From assembly GCA_020796225.1 (NCBI GenBank), contig CM036771.1, forward strand, positions 26,084,176 through 26,148,175: a DNA stretch of 64,000 nt, read 5' to 3'. Below the pieces are notes generated by a model. It searched no databases. It saw only the letters and a list, made by a program, of their open reading frames with translations, and was not told the origin of the DNA. Within the stretch, counting starts at the first letter, position 1; each line of letters starts with the position of its first letter. Shown in pieces: positions 12,201 to 19,500 of this stretch. The translations under genes were made by a program, and so were the position numbers. Source of the DNA: Arion vulgaris (lineage: Eukaryota; Mollusca; Gastropoda; Stylommatophora; Arionidae).

Positions 12201-13354
12201 ATTAAGTGACAGACACTTCATACCCTAAGGTTTGAAAAAAGCTACAGGAAATTGTATTAGTGCAAGTCTGTGCATTAAATGTAGAAAAGTTGTGTGGCAT
12301 GCATTCTTGCTTTTATTTTTGTGTAATTTGCTTCAGGTAAAATATGCAAATGCAATGCTTGATCAACACCTGAAAGATTCAAAAAACCTGCAAGGCAGCG
12401 TAGACAAACTTGTAGAGCACTTATCATCTGAGAGCAGTTTATCACAACTTGGAGGTATTTTGTGACTTTGATCTGTGAAGTTCTACTTACTAATTTTGTG
12501 CTTCGTAGAGCTTATTTCATACTTGACTCTCTCTCTCTCTTTAGTACTAGTTTTCTTGGATGGTATCATTACAATTTGGCTTATTTCCTCTAAAATGTTC
12601 TTCCATCGTCTAGTATGTCAGATGAAAATTTGACATTCCGAAAAATTAAAAATTGTTACCAGCTACTGTTTGTATTCAGATCCTGACCTTTTAAGCAAAC
12701 AGAAATGGATTGAAACCCCACAGGGACATACTGAATGTAGTGGCGTCTATTCTAACCAGTTTTCTAGTAAATGTGCTTTTTTTTTTATTATTCAAACTGC
12801 AAACCTGGCAGGTGCAATCCTGCGGACTACATCCGACCGACTTCATGATTTTATTAGGCTTTCATCACATTAATATATTTCTTCTTCATTCTGTCATGTG
12901 ACCAGTTGCTTTATTTGCGTTCTGGTCGTTAGAGCATTAAAATTTACATAAACTATGTTGGCCTGTATTAGTATATTTGCCCAAGAATTTCTGTCTCCGT
13001 TTTATGTTTACCATCACCAACCAGTTATATTTAAAAACTGCTTGGAATCATCTTACTCAGCTTAAATGCTGCATCATCTTAGTCAGCTTAAATGTTGCAT
13101 CATCGTATTCAGCTTAAATGTTGCATCATCGTAGTCAGCTTTAATGTTGCATCATCGCAGTCAGCTTAAATGTTGCATCATCGCAGTCAGCTTCAATGTT
13201 GCATCATCATAGTCAGCTTAAATGTTGCATCATCGTAGTCAGCTTAAATGTTGTTTATCTTTTATTTCTTGATCTGTTTTCAGGAACAAATCTGAAAGAC
13301 TGGATCTCCTATCACAGTGAGCTACTGACAAAATCACTCAGTTCCCAAAAATAA
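217..13354 (+). CDS. MIS12: MIS12 kinetochore complex subunit homologue, six coding exons, 208 aa
   Basis: MIS12 is a coiled-coil subunit of the MIS12 complex, which links centromeric chromatin to the outer kinetochore NDC80 complex. Coding exons: 217-346, 6059-6126, 8159-8257, 10316-10456, 12337-12454, 13284-13354 (stop TAA 13352-13354). All introns are GT-AG and phases join exactly (1,0,0,0,1); the spliced length is 627 nt, 208 aa, close to the roughly 205 aa usual for animals. Family hallmarks are AQHFGFTP at residues 30-37 and IPENIVLPEDRC at 109-120, followed by a charged helical region to the C-terminus. The ATG at 217 lies 33 nt inside an exon that appears to start at 184 after a pyrimidine-rich acceptor, so a 5' UTR exon probably lies outside the window; the frame is open back to 184, so a longer N-terminus is possible. 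Introns are 0.8-5.7 kb and full of transposons. No clear AATAAA was seen shortly after the stop. Identity is from remembered family motifs, not a search. Confidence 0.93.
440..715 (-). mobile_element. LINE ORF2 C-terminal fragment (family alpha)
   Basis: Read on the - strand this encodes a decayed version of the tail seen at 54.4-54.96 kb and 31.1-31.4 kb: a basic stretch, then a W/I-QD-TDGLNM-like block, ending with the GC-AAGTTCTTCCC segment near the low-coordinate end. It has stops and frameshifts. It is a 5'-truncated non-LTR retrotransposon remnant in MIS12 intron 1. Confidence 0.6.
716..1170. other. MIS12 intron 1 sequence with no recognised feature
   Basis: Both strands were read for coding, tRNA-like and repeat structure; nothing I can name was found here. 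Confidence 0.5.
1171..1660 (-). mobile_element. SINE-like head joined to the 3' end of an RNase H LINE
   Basis: On the - strand the order is a SINE family B head (1550-1660, with the tcgtaagaggcgac core), a middle block, and then the C-terminal codons and tail of the LINE seen at 15.6-16.26 kb. The same middle block and LINE tail recur on the + strand at 9870-10275, so this is a repeated unit and not a chance junction. The tail ends with GAAGAAG-like repeats. Confidence 0.65.
1689..2378. mobile_element. Non-autonomous piggyBac-like element, 690 bp
   Basis: The element is bounded by TTAA at 1689-1692 and 2375-2378. Directly inside are perfect 15-bp inverted ends (left CACTTTCGCTGCCAC; right is its reverse complement). 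TTAA target duplication is the signature of the piggyBac superfamily. A short + strand stretch near 1957-2070 encodes a Ser/Asp-rich peptide (SDFLASDSDKTDSECD) like the acidic N-terminus of some piggyBac transposases, so it may be an internal-deletion derivative. No catalytic core is present. Confidence 0.75.
2395..3378 (+). repeat. GC-rich interspersed repeat H, unclassified (copy 1)
   Basis: This is markedly more GC-rich than its surroundings. About 550 bp of it (roughly 2,830-3,378) recurs inverted at 38,735-39,290, and a short piece at 56,035-56,130. It ends in a GAGAGAGAG tail (copy 2 ends GAAGAAGAAG), suggesting a retroposed element with a fixed 3' end. Several 60-137 aa open frames on both strands do not look like proteins and are probably a by-product of GC content. 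It could be a 5' UTR or ORF1 part of a LINE, or a long SINE. Confidence 0.6.
3415..4362 (-). mobile_element. Mariner-family transposase fragment, - strand arm
   Basis: This is a Tc1/mariner transposase missing its N-terminal DNA-binding region. In order on the - strand: the block RSLAEEFHMSIGTAH, the first catalytic Asp in DESW, then HDNARLH, then YSPDLSRCDFHLF. The last two aspartates have 34 residues between them, the mariner DD34D pattern. Frameshifts (for example near 3990-4010 and near 3840) break the frame, so it is dead. The outer end near 3420-3450 (cgaggcgtgttaaaatg) matches the outer end of the + arm and is probably the terminal inverted repeat region. Confidence 0.88.
4353..5146 (+). 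mobile_element. Mariner-family transposase fragment, + strand arm
   Basis: A second copy of the same mariner points the other way, joined head to head with the - arm at about 4353-4362. It starts inside the transposase (SKIDSMQ block), so the first catalytic Asp is missing, and runs through HDNARPHVA and YSPDLSLCDFHLF to the 3' end near 5140 followed by TA. A short deletion removes several codons between HVAK and NNWEV, and a frameshift follows SEQPR. It is non-functional alone. Confidence 0.88.
5486..5564. repeat. 25-bp tandem repeat, about 3 copies
   Basis: A TCCCACATGGAATGA-containing unit is repeated three times with one substitution in the last copy. It lies in MIS12 intron 1, directly before a SINE D fragment. 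Confidence 0.85.
5565..5830 (+). mobile_element. SINE family D, 5'-truncated copy
   Basis: It matches the 3' two-thirds of the fuller family D copies (55.4, 58.0 and 6.8-7.17 kb): the blocks ending in CAAAATTCATTA, the CTACAGAGTTTATGCACTG block, and the 3' end with repeated ATCA units. It is degenerate. Confidence 0.65.
6225..6340 (+). mobile_element. LINE 3' tail fragment
   Basis: It matches the end of the LINE at 19.8 kb (GAGCTAAGTTCCAGAAG, then CAAGCTACTTGATGATGATG). The TGATG-repeat tail is typical of RTE-like non-LTR elements. Only the last C-terminal codons remain. Confidence 0.6.
6786..7172 (-). mobile_element. SINE family D, near full-length copy
   Basis: On the - strand it starts with a tRNA-like head (GTAGAGGTTAAGTGCTCGCC) and runs through a body shared with copies at 55.4 and 57.1-58.35 kb, ending in ATTGATTGATTGATAGG read on the + strand. 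This copy gives the normal single-unit state of the segment that is amplified at 57.1-58.0 kb. It lies in MIS12 intron 2. Confidence 0.75.
7190..7772. mobile_element. Foldback / MITE-like long inverted repeat, about 580 bp
   Basis: Two arms of about 260 bp (7192-7460 and 7490-7770) are imperfect reverse complements round a short centre near 7480. Shared blocks include GTTGCCATGGAAACAATAC, AATTCTGTTTTCACTCTAAG and AGGATATATTAAATATT. No coding capacity. It is probably a non-autonomous DNA transposon; I cannot assign a superfamily because a target duplication is not clear. Confidence 0.8.
8318..8955 (+). repeat. 54-bp minisatellite, about 12 copies, in MIS12 intron 3
   Basis: Monomers of 54 bp carry the block GCTGAAGAATAAAGACAGC followed by GCTATGCTGTGTGCAGGTT. 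The array starts about 60 bp after MIS12 exon 3. Nearly every monomer contains a sense-strand AATAAA followed by GT-rich sequence. Copies are close to identical, with a few substitutions and short deletions. Confidence 0.92.
9070..9310 (+). mobile_element. SINE family E (tRNA-like head)
   Basis: The internal promoter B box is recognisable (GGTTCGAATCC at about 9115), followed by a body and tail (GAAGTCAATCCTTCGTCTTTAG) shared with copies at 11.75 and 34.33 kb. No intact tRNA cloverleaf, so this is a SINE and not a tRNA gene. Confidence 0.75.
9480..9840 (+). repeat. Interspersed repeat F, copy 1, unclassified
   Basis: It shares ordered blocks with 46,765-47,090: the CACTGTCTTG start, the GGCAGTTTATG/GACAGTTGATG region, CATTCCATCTTCTGGC, and a downstream TAAATGGAGAGGA block. 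No coding signature seen. Confidence 0.55.
9870..10275 (+). mobile_element. SINE-like body fused to RNase H LINE 3' end (copy 2)
   Basis: From 9870 to about 10075 this matches the middle block of the unit at 1171-1660. From about 10090 the reading ILQNCPQCADLRRKRWP and then DKLYGGVHNLRQTAAFIRES matches the C-terminal end of RNase H-bearing LINEs, with the stop at about 10253. It lies in MIS12 intron 3 just before exon 4, on the sense strand. Confidence 0.7.
10457..11310. other. MIS12 intron 4 sequence with no recognised feature
   Basis: There are open frames of 63-149 codons on both strands but none resembles a family I know. A short segment containing GTCTGCTCTCT occurs twice (10,836 and 11,298), perhaps part of an old repeat. 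Confidence 0.4.
11317..11578 (+). mobile_element. SINE family A copy
   Basis: It has the family layout: GC-rich head, GCAAAGAATAGTAACACT block, degenerate core, CCCTAGTAAATAAAAAGC, a CAATCGCTCCTAG block, and the tail GTGGTTAACAAGTGGTCGAT, ending GAAGAAG. The core reads cattaaacacaact in place of the usual cgtaagaggcgact. Confidence 0.8.
11740..11975 (+). mobile_element. SINE family E copy
   Basis: The B-box-like GGGTTCAAATCC near 11,790 and the tail GAAGTCAATCTTTCGTC match the copies at 9.07 and 34.33 kb. Confidence 0.7.
12060..12235 (+). mobile_element. Possible tRNA-like SINE
   Basis: A weak A-box-like TTAGCATAATGCG and a B-box-like AAGTTCAATCC stand about 45 bp apart, followed by unrelated sequence. 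I did not find a second copy in the window. Confidence 0.35.
13055..13255 (+). repeat. 26-bp minisatellite, about 7.5 copies, in MIS12 last intron
   Basis: The unit contains CAGCTTAAATGTTGCATCAT. The array stops about 30 bp before the acceptor of the last MIS12 exon (AG at 13282-13283), so it occupies the zone where a branch point should lie. Confidence 0.93.
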
Positions 13355-13439
13355 ACAGATTGATTAATAGTACCCTCCAGTCAGTGTTAGTTAGTATTTG
13401 ATATTTATGGCCTTTTTTTGTCTTTACATATGGTCAATT

Positions 13440-13905
13440 GACAAGTGTGTTACTGTGACGACTTCTGAGTTTGTGCTTGCCTTCAAGCTCATCCCTAAGT
13501 TTCTTTTCAAAATATTTTGCACCTTTGTGTAATGTTGTTTTCCACATAACTCTGCCTTCAGCTAGTTTTTCCCATTTGTTGAGACCTTGCAGACATCCTT
13601 ATATCTGAGCAGTGGTCTGAATTAGAGCCTCTTCCCTTCTGAAAGTTTGCAGAACAACAGATGTTGGTGTATGCAGCTATTCTCCTTTCCTCTCACATGT
13701 TGTATCTTAGTTTCTACTGCTGTACATTCCCATGATGGATGGCAAAGTTGCAGTACTTCAGAGTTGGTTATCTTGTCATGTCCCTGATGTTATCTTGCAG
13801 AGACATTTAAGGGGAAAGAAGTGAAGTCTCCTCTCATGCCTTGAGTAGGCTTTCCATGTTTATGAGCCATATAGATAAATGCTAATTTCACAGGAACGAT
13901 AGACC
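13440..13905 (-). mobile_element. LINE ORF2 C-terminal fragment
   Basis: Read on the - strand across frameshifts it gives DKITNSEVLQLCH, later KLSEGKR and LLRYKDVCKVS. This follows the order of a widespread non-LTR C-terminal region (a DKITN-like block, a GH-R-like block, then RYKD). It lies just past the MIS12 stop. Confidence 0.55.
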
Positions 13906-14454
13906 TTCAATGTTAATTTTGTGTTGTCCCAGTGTACAAGATATATATATATTATATATATATATAATCATACATTTTTGACAGCACATTTTTATATGTT
14001 TAGAATGTCTTGTCACTGTAGTCAGGTATATATTTATTCTAATAGTTTCAATTAAAATAGACTTATTTCACCTTTCAAATGTGTTCATAGAGGAGTTGGA
14101 TTACGGCTAACAACCCAGATATGTCAAAATGACTTTGTTACAGGAACTGCAATGAAAAACACTTCAGCATTATTATTCTTTAGGAACACTGAATTGATAC
14201 ACGTTAGTGATAAGTTGCAGCTTCTTTTTTCCCATTAGTAAATGGAAAGAAATAAGTGTTCATGTTCTACAGATTAGCTTAATCTCCAATAAGTTTCTGA
14301 TTACAAATATAAATACATCAAAAGTTGACCAGAAACTAAGGTTGAAAATTTGGTGTTTACTTGTTTTATGTATTTTGTTCAATAGCATGACAGCTCTAAT
14401 TATAATAATAATAGTAGTTCATGACATGCGATAATAACAGCCGTAGATGTGTGT

Positions 14455-14550
14455 TGTTGCACCTTGCTGGTATGTGTGAGGAGATTATTGTACAGTACAA
14501 TCCTGGAACACAATCCCCCAACCACAGGTGGAAAATAAATGATGTTAATC
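14455..14550 (-). mobile_element. LINE C2H2 zinc-finger tail fragment
   Basis: It is similar to the 3' end of the LINE at 56.48-56.96 kb: - strand peptide like C-GIVFQDC...HLRTYQQGATTH. The order relative to 13.4-13.9 kb shows it is a separate fragment. Confidence 0.5.
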
Positions 14551-14911
14551 ACATCTCAACCTTCGAGTCATGGTGTGACTCAGCTATCCAGAATTGACTA
14601 TTTAGGATAAGCAAGCAAAGTGATGAGCAAGATTACATAAATAATAAATATAGAAGGTATTAACAAAGAAGAAGAAGAGACAGGTCAACTTGAACTTTCA
14701 ATCAAATCATAAATAAAAAATAACAAAAGAATTTTAGCACAATAAAACATGACAGATAAGGTGAAAACTAACTGGTGATAACTTTATATTACAACTGTGT
14801 ATGTCAACGTAGCAGTCCTGCATGTTTGATTGTTGGCTTGTAAAGTTATACACAAACTCATAAACCAAATTTATTGTGTCCAAAGTGCTTTAGTTGTTTT
14901 ACTGTACAAGC

Positions 14912-15169
14912 GGTCCCACCCGTGTGGTGCTGAGGCCCACAAGGGAAGCAAATACTAGTACCACTGCGACCTACTAGGCATGTCATAAGAGGCGACTGAT
15001 GTAGGACCTAGGAAAGCTACCTAGTAAATAAAAAGCATCACAGAAATTGGATGTGCTTGCCTACTTGTAGGCGCATAACTTGCACAACATACTATTGCTC
15101 TTAGGCTCAGATCACATACAAATCACACAGAGTGGTTAACAAGTGGTCGATAGGAGCGTTTGAAGAAGC
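14912..15169 (+). mobile_element. SINE family A copy with short target duplication
   Basis: A full family A body with the core cataagaggcgact. The 6-bp sequence ACAAGC flanks it at 14,906-14,911 and 15,170-15,175. Confidence 0.82.
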
Positions 15170-15209
15170 ACAAGCTGTCCAGGTTCCTGCAATATTATTT
15201 TAAAATTAA

Positions 15210-15415
15210 CTTAACAGTGCGCCTCAAAAGCAATGTTACTACAATGCAATGGATACAAAGCAAAAGGCTAGTCATGCAAAAGGTGGACCTCAGAAATAAC
15301 AGCGGCGACGAAAGTCACTGTTTATGAAGCACACACAAAAGCCCGTTCTAGAAATCTCTTCTTATCCCGATGCTGTGAGGCAAAACAGGATTTGAGAAAA
15401 GAAAAAGAATTAAAT
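15210..15415 (+). mobile_element. LINE family beta 3' tail
   Basis: It matches the ends of the beta copies at 18.1-18.45 and 46.1-46.3 kb: an AAAGGTGGACCTCAGA block, a TGTTTATGAAGCACACAC block, and the tail GATGCTGTGAGGCAAAACAG. Confidence 0.7.
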
Positions 15416-15434
15416 TAGCACAGTTTATTGCGTT

Positions 15435-15608
15435 GAGGGTGGCAAAGAGGTATGGTGGTCACCGATTGTTCCAGAAGTGCACAGTTCATGCTCTGTGTGT
15501 ATAGTTCAGACTATATTCCAGTGATCTTTGATCACAATGTGAGAATTGAGTTGCCAGTTCTATCAAAGACTGATGATAAAATGTAAGCTCCATATTCAAG
15601 TTCAGCAC
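15435..15608 (+). mobile_element. SINE family D fragment
   Basis: It shares the ATTCCAGTGATCTTTGATCACA-like region and the block GAATTGAGTTGCCAGTTCTA with family D copies. Truncated at its 3' side where the RNase H LINE begins. Confidence 0.5.
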
Positions 15609-16260
15609 TAGTAATACAGTGGATACCTGCAAGATCAAGGGGAATGAAGATGCTGACAGACTGGCTAAATTGGGAGCAGGATTGCCCCAAGATGACAACC
15701 TGGTCAGCTATGAAGAAGTAAAAACCATCGTCAAAGAGCAAAGCAAAGTGGGATAAAGAACGCCCAAAGCACAACAAGGACGATGTATATTATCAACTGT
15801 CCAGAAGAGACCAGACAGTCATACTTCATCTCTGGACGGGTCACAACAGAATAAGACACCACCCATACATTAAATTCAAGATATGCACCAACGACCTGTG
15901 GCTTGGCAGGTATGACAAAAGAGCATATCCTATAGAACTGTCCCCTGTATGCAGAACTGAGAAGAAAGAGATGGCCCACTTACACCAGCGTCCAAGACAA
16001 ACTGTGTGGTGTGGCTGATAATCTCAGGCAGAGGGCTGCCTTTATTAGAGAATCCGAGCCGCGTGCTCGTAGTCTCCGTGGACTACGGGTGACTAATCCT
16101 CTGTAAGTGCGGGTTCAACTCCGCGGACTGGCAGAAAAGCTACAGGTTCCCCAGATTTACGGTGTCCATGACACCGAGCCGAAGAGCTTTCAGCTCAAGT
16201 GTTCCTGGATCGGGGAAAAAAAAAAAATTAGAGAATCCGAAATCTCAATCTAGTGAGAAT
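15609..16260 (+). mobile_element. RNase H-bearing LINE, C-terminal fragment, interrupted by a SINE
   Basis: The frame GNEDADRLAKLGAG is the last part of an RNase H domain. It continues through LHLWTGHNRIRHHPYIKFKI to a C-terminal region ending in LHQRPRQT, as in I/R1-type LINEs. Small frameshifts are present near 15,750 and in the tail. A tRNA-like SINE has inserted at 16,058-16,226. Confidence 0.75.
16058..16226 (+). mobile_element. SINE family T, complete, with 14-bp target duplication
   Basis: tRNA-like head with B box GGTTCAACTCC, a body with CAGATTTACGGTGTCCATG, and an A-rich tail. The 14-bp sequence ATTAGAGAATCCGA is present at 16,044-16,057 and exactly repeated at 16,227-16,240. The insertion is inside the 3' end of the RNase H LINE. 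Confidence 0.92.
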
Positions 16261-16394
16261 ACAGAAGAAAATGAAAGTTCAGCAAATAATCACATCTTTG
16301 AACGGTTGAAAACTGGTAAGATAAGCCAAATGCTGTACCAAAAAAATAATTAATACCAATTAAAATACAATTTACACCATCATCAAATAGTACA

Positions 16395-16535
16395 TCAAGG
16401 ACCAGTGCTACAGAGTTTATGCTCTGTTGCTGAGATCTTCATGTGTAAGAATTATATAGAAGCACACATGGTTATTCACCAAATTGATTCAATGGTGCAA
16501 TGATGATTCTATCAATCAATTCATACTCATTAAAG
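16395..16535 (+). mobile_element. SINE family D 3' fragment
   Basis: It matches the D tail: GTGCTACAGAGTTTATGCTC, then GGTTATTCACC and ATCAATCAATTC. Confidence 0.65.
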
Positions 16536-16577
16536 TGTACACAAAATGCAGAATTATACATAAAAAATACTAGATCA

Positions 16578-19500
16578 TCATTTCTTGAGAGCTGCTATAC
16601 CAATACCAACTAGACCACCTAACGCCAGTGCTGCCCCACCAACAATAGCCATGCCCAATAATCCATCTGCAGAAAAGAAAAATAATGAACTAAAATGAAT
16701 ATTTCTCTTCAGGACAATATGTTATTTATTAGTCACAAAAGTCAACAATATAATCGTGATTTTGTTTTGAAGATGCAACCTATCCAAGATAAGAGCACAA
16801 TATGCGCTATCATCTCTTTGTCTGGACAGATTTATGCACATTCAAAACAGGTAATATTAAAACAAAGTACAAAAACATTAAAATACTGACAAATAAATCA
16901 TGGCATATCCTTTACAGAACTTTGCCATCAACCACAAAAAACTAGTTGATTTTATAACCACTTATACATTTGGTAGGTTGCCATTGCTTTCTGAACGATT
17001 AAGATACTAGAGTAAGTAAATAACCTGTGTCCACTCCATAATGTATATTGGGGAATACGGTGTGTGACAGTAGAACTTCTGTTCAAAAGCCTGAATCCTT
17101 CTTTCTTGTCTGCAAACGTCTTCGAACGCTCCATATTGATCACTAGTTAACGTTTTTTTTTTATTTGTATGTGATCCGAGCCTAAGAGCGATTGTATGTT
17201 ATGCACCTACAAGTAGGCCAGCACATCTGATTAATGCTACGCTTTATTTACTAGGGTAGCTTCCCTACCTCAGTTGCCTCTTACAACATACATTGTAGGT
17301 CACAGTGTTACTATTCTTTGCTCCCCTTGAGAGCCTGGCAACACATTGGCGAAAGTGTCTGCAATGAATGTCCAACTCTCACATTTATACCCCAAAAAAA
17401 TACCAATGATCGCTATATACGACTATTTGTTTTGATGCTGATTTTACTTTTTCAAAATTGCATTCAACCGATACATGACAGCTATAGCCATCAAGTCTTA
17501 TGATAGTCTATTTTCTAGAATAAAAACACTTTATGAAATGCACACAAAATCCTATTCTCTAAATCTTTTCTTATCCTGACGATGTGAGACAAAATAGAAT
17601 TAAAGAAAGAATAAGTAGGTGACACCAAATATAAATGTTTTGATTTCCCCATTGTGTTCACTATGGTCTATGTTGTGTTTCATACAGGACATCACTTTTG
17701 ATTTCAAGATGGTTATCTGGCTATTAGAAGAAAAAAACTATCCGGCGACTATCACAATCGATGGACAAGGATGGAACATTATCATCTCAGGACAGCATAA
17801 AAGGCTATGAATGTCCATGTCCCTGTGGCTATTCTGATCAAACCACAAGAAAATGTCCTCTCTAGAAATGAATGCTGGTCCAACATCACAAACTATGCAT
17901 CACCGGAGAAGAGCAACAGTTGACTCCAGAAGAACACATTTGACAATGTAATTATTAGAATAGAGATCACAAGGAGAGAAGAGTGGGGAGACCAAATTAT
18001 ATCTGGTGAAGAACTGTAGAAGAGAAAGTCATAGAGACTGAAATTTCATAGAAATAGTGAAACAAGATGGCTCAAAATGGAAATAGGTGGATAGCAGCAT
18101 TTGCAGCCATATGTTCTGAACTTCATTTAAAAAAACAAATTAAATGGTTTGGCCACATAAGCAGATTACCAACAAACAGTACGCCTCAAAGAACAATGTT
18201 ACTCGGATACAGTGGATACAAAGCAAAAGGCCAGCCACGCAATAGGTGGACCTCAAAGATAACAGAGGCGACAAGACAATGAAGTGCACACGAAAGCCCA
18301 TTCTAGAACTCTCTTCTTATCCTGAAGCTATGAGGCAAATCAGGGCTGAGAAAAGAAAGAAAGACAAGGCGCATAGGGAGGCTTGCTCCAGGTGTCTCCT
18401 TTTTCAACCCGATGCCGAAAGTCAAAACAGGATTAGAGAATAGATGTTCTATTGGAAACAAGAAGAATTATAAGTAGTAAAGCTTATGACAGTAGACAAG
18501 AGAGTTTTCTTAATGTTGAGATTTTATTCCTTAAAGCGTCTACATTACCTTTATGCATTCTTGATTTGATGTATTTTTCCAACTGGTGAGCTTGCCTGTT
18601 ACTTGGATCTATTTTACAGATGGCATCAGTGTATTTTAGAGCCTTCTCATACTCCTTGTCAACAAATACAGAAATAACATTAGAAAATAATGTACTCTCA
18701 CAATAAATACAACATAACTAGTGACAATAATATAAAGCTATATTTTTTGTCTTCTTTCAATTAAGGAACCCTTTTTTATACCATGTGGTATATGGGGTAC
18801 TACAGTATTAGGTCCATAGTTTTCATTGACAGTTGGCATACGATGGAGGATGTGGTCAATGTCACGCCAGCAGCCTTTACTTCCCAGTACTTTTCCTGGT
18901 ACCCAATTGAAGCTGGGTCGAATTGAGAGCCTTTATGGTCTGAAAACATTCCACGCCCACTGTGGAATTGAACCCAGACCACTAGCCTAAGAAGAGAGTT
19001 CACTAATAACTATGCTACTGCAGCTCTCCTTTTTTCATTTACCCGCCACAAATTCAGTCTGCGTAGTCATGGCTCCTCTGATTAATTTTTGCGTGACTGC
19101 TTGATTTTCTTATCGCCAGCGTCCAAGAGTTTATCTCAACAATGGGTGATTCCAAAATATTTGTACACAATATTTAAACTTTGCTGATTGGTTGTTTTTA
19201 AATACAGCCTTTGTATGGTTCATTTTATGGTTTTATCAACTGACAAAACAGAATTGATGGCTAATATGTGTGTCCACGGCCACAGAATAGAAAGATTTTA
19301 CAACTTTGAGTACCTTGGGGCATTGCTGACAAATGACAGGAATGCTATAAAAGAAATTAAAAGAAGGCTCAGCATTGCTTTGCAAAATCTAAAAGAACTA
19401 ACTAACCTATGGAAGGAACTGACATAAGAACAAAAATCAAGTGTTTAAAGAGCCTGCGTTTTTCCCTTGGCAACATATTTTTGTGAGACATGGACCATTG

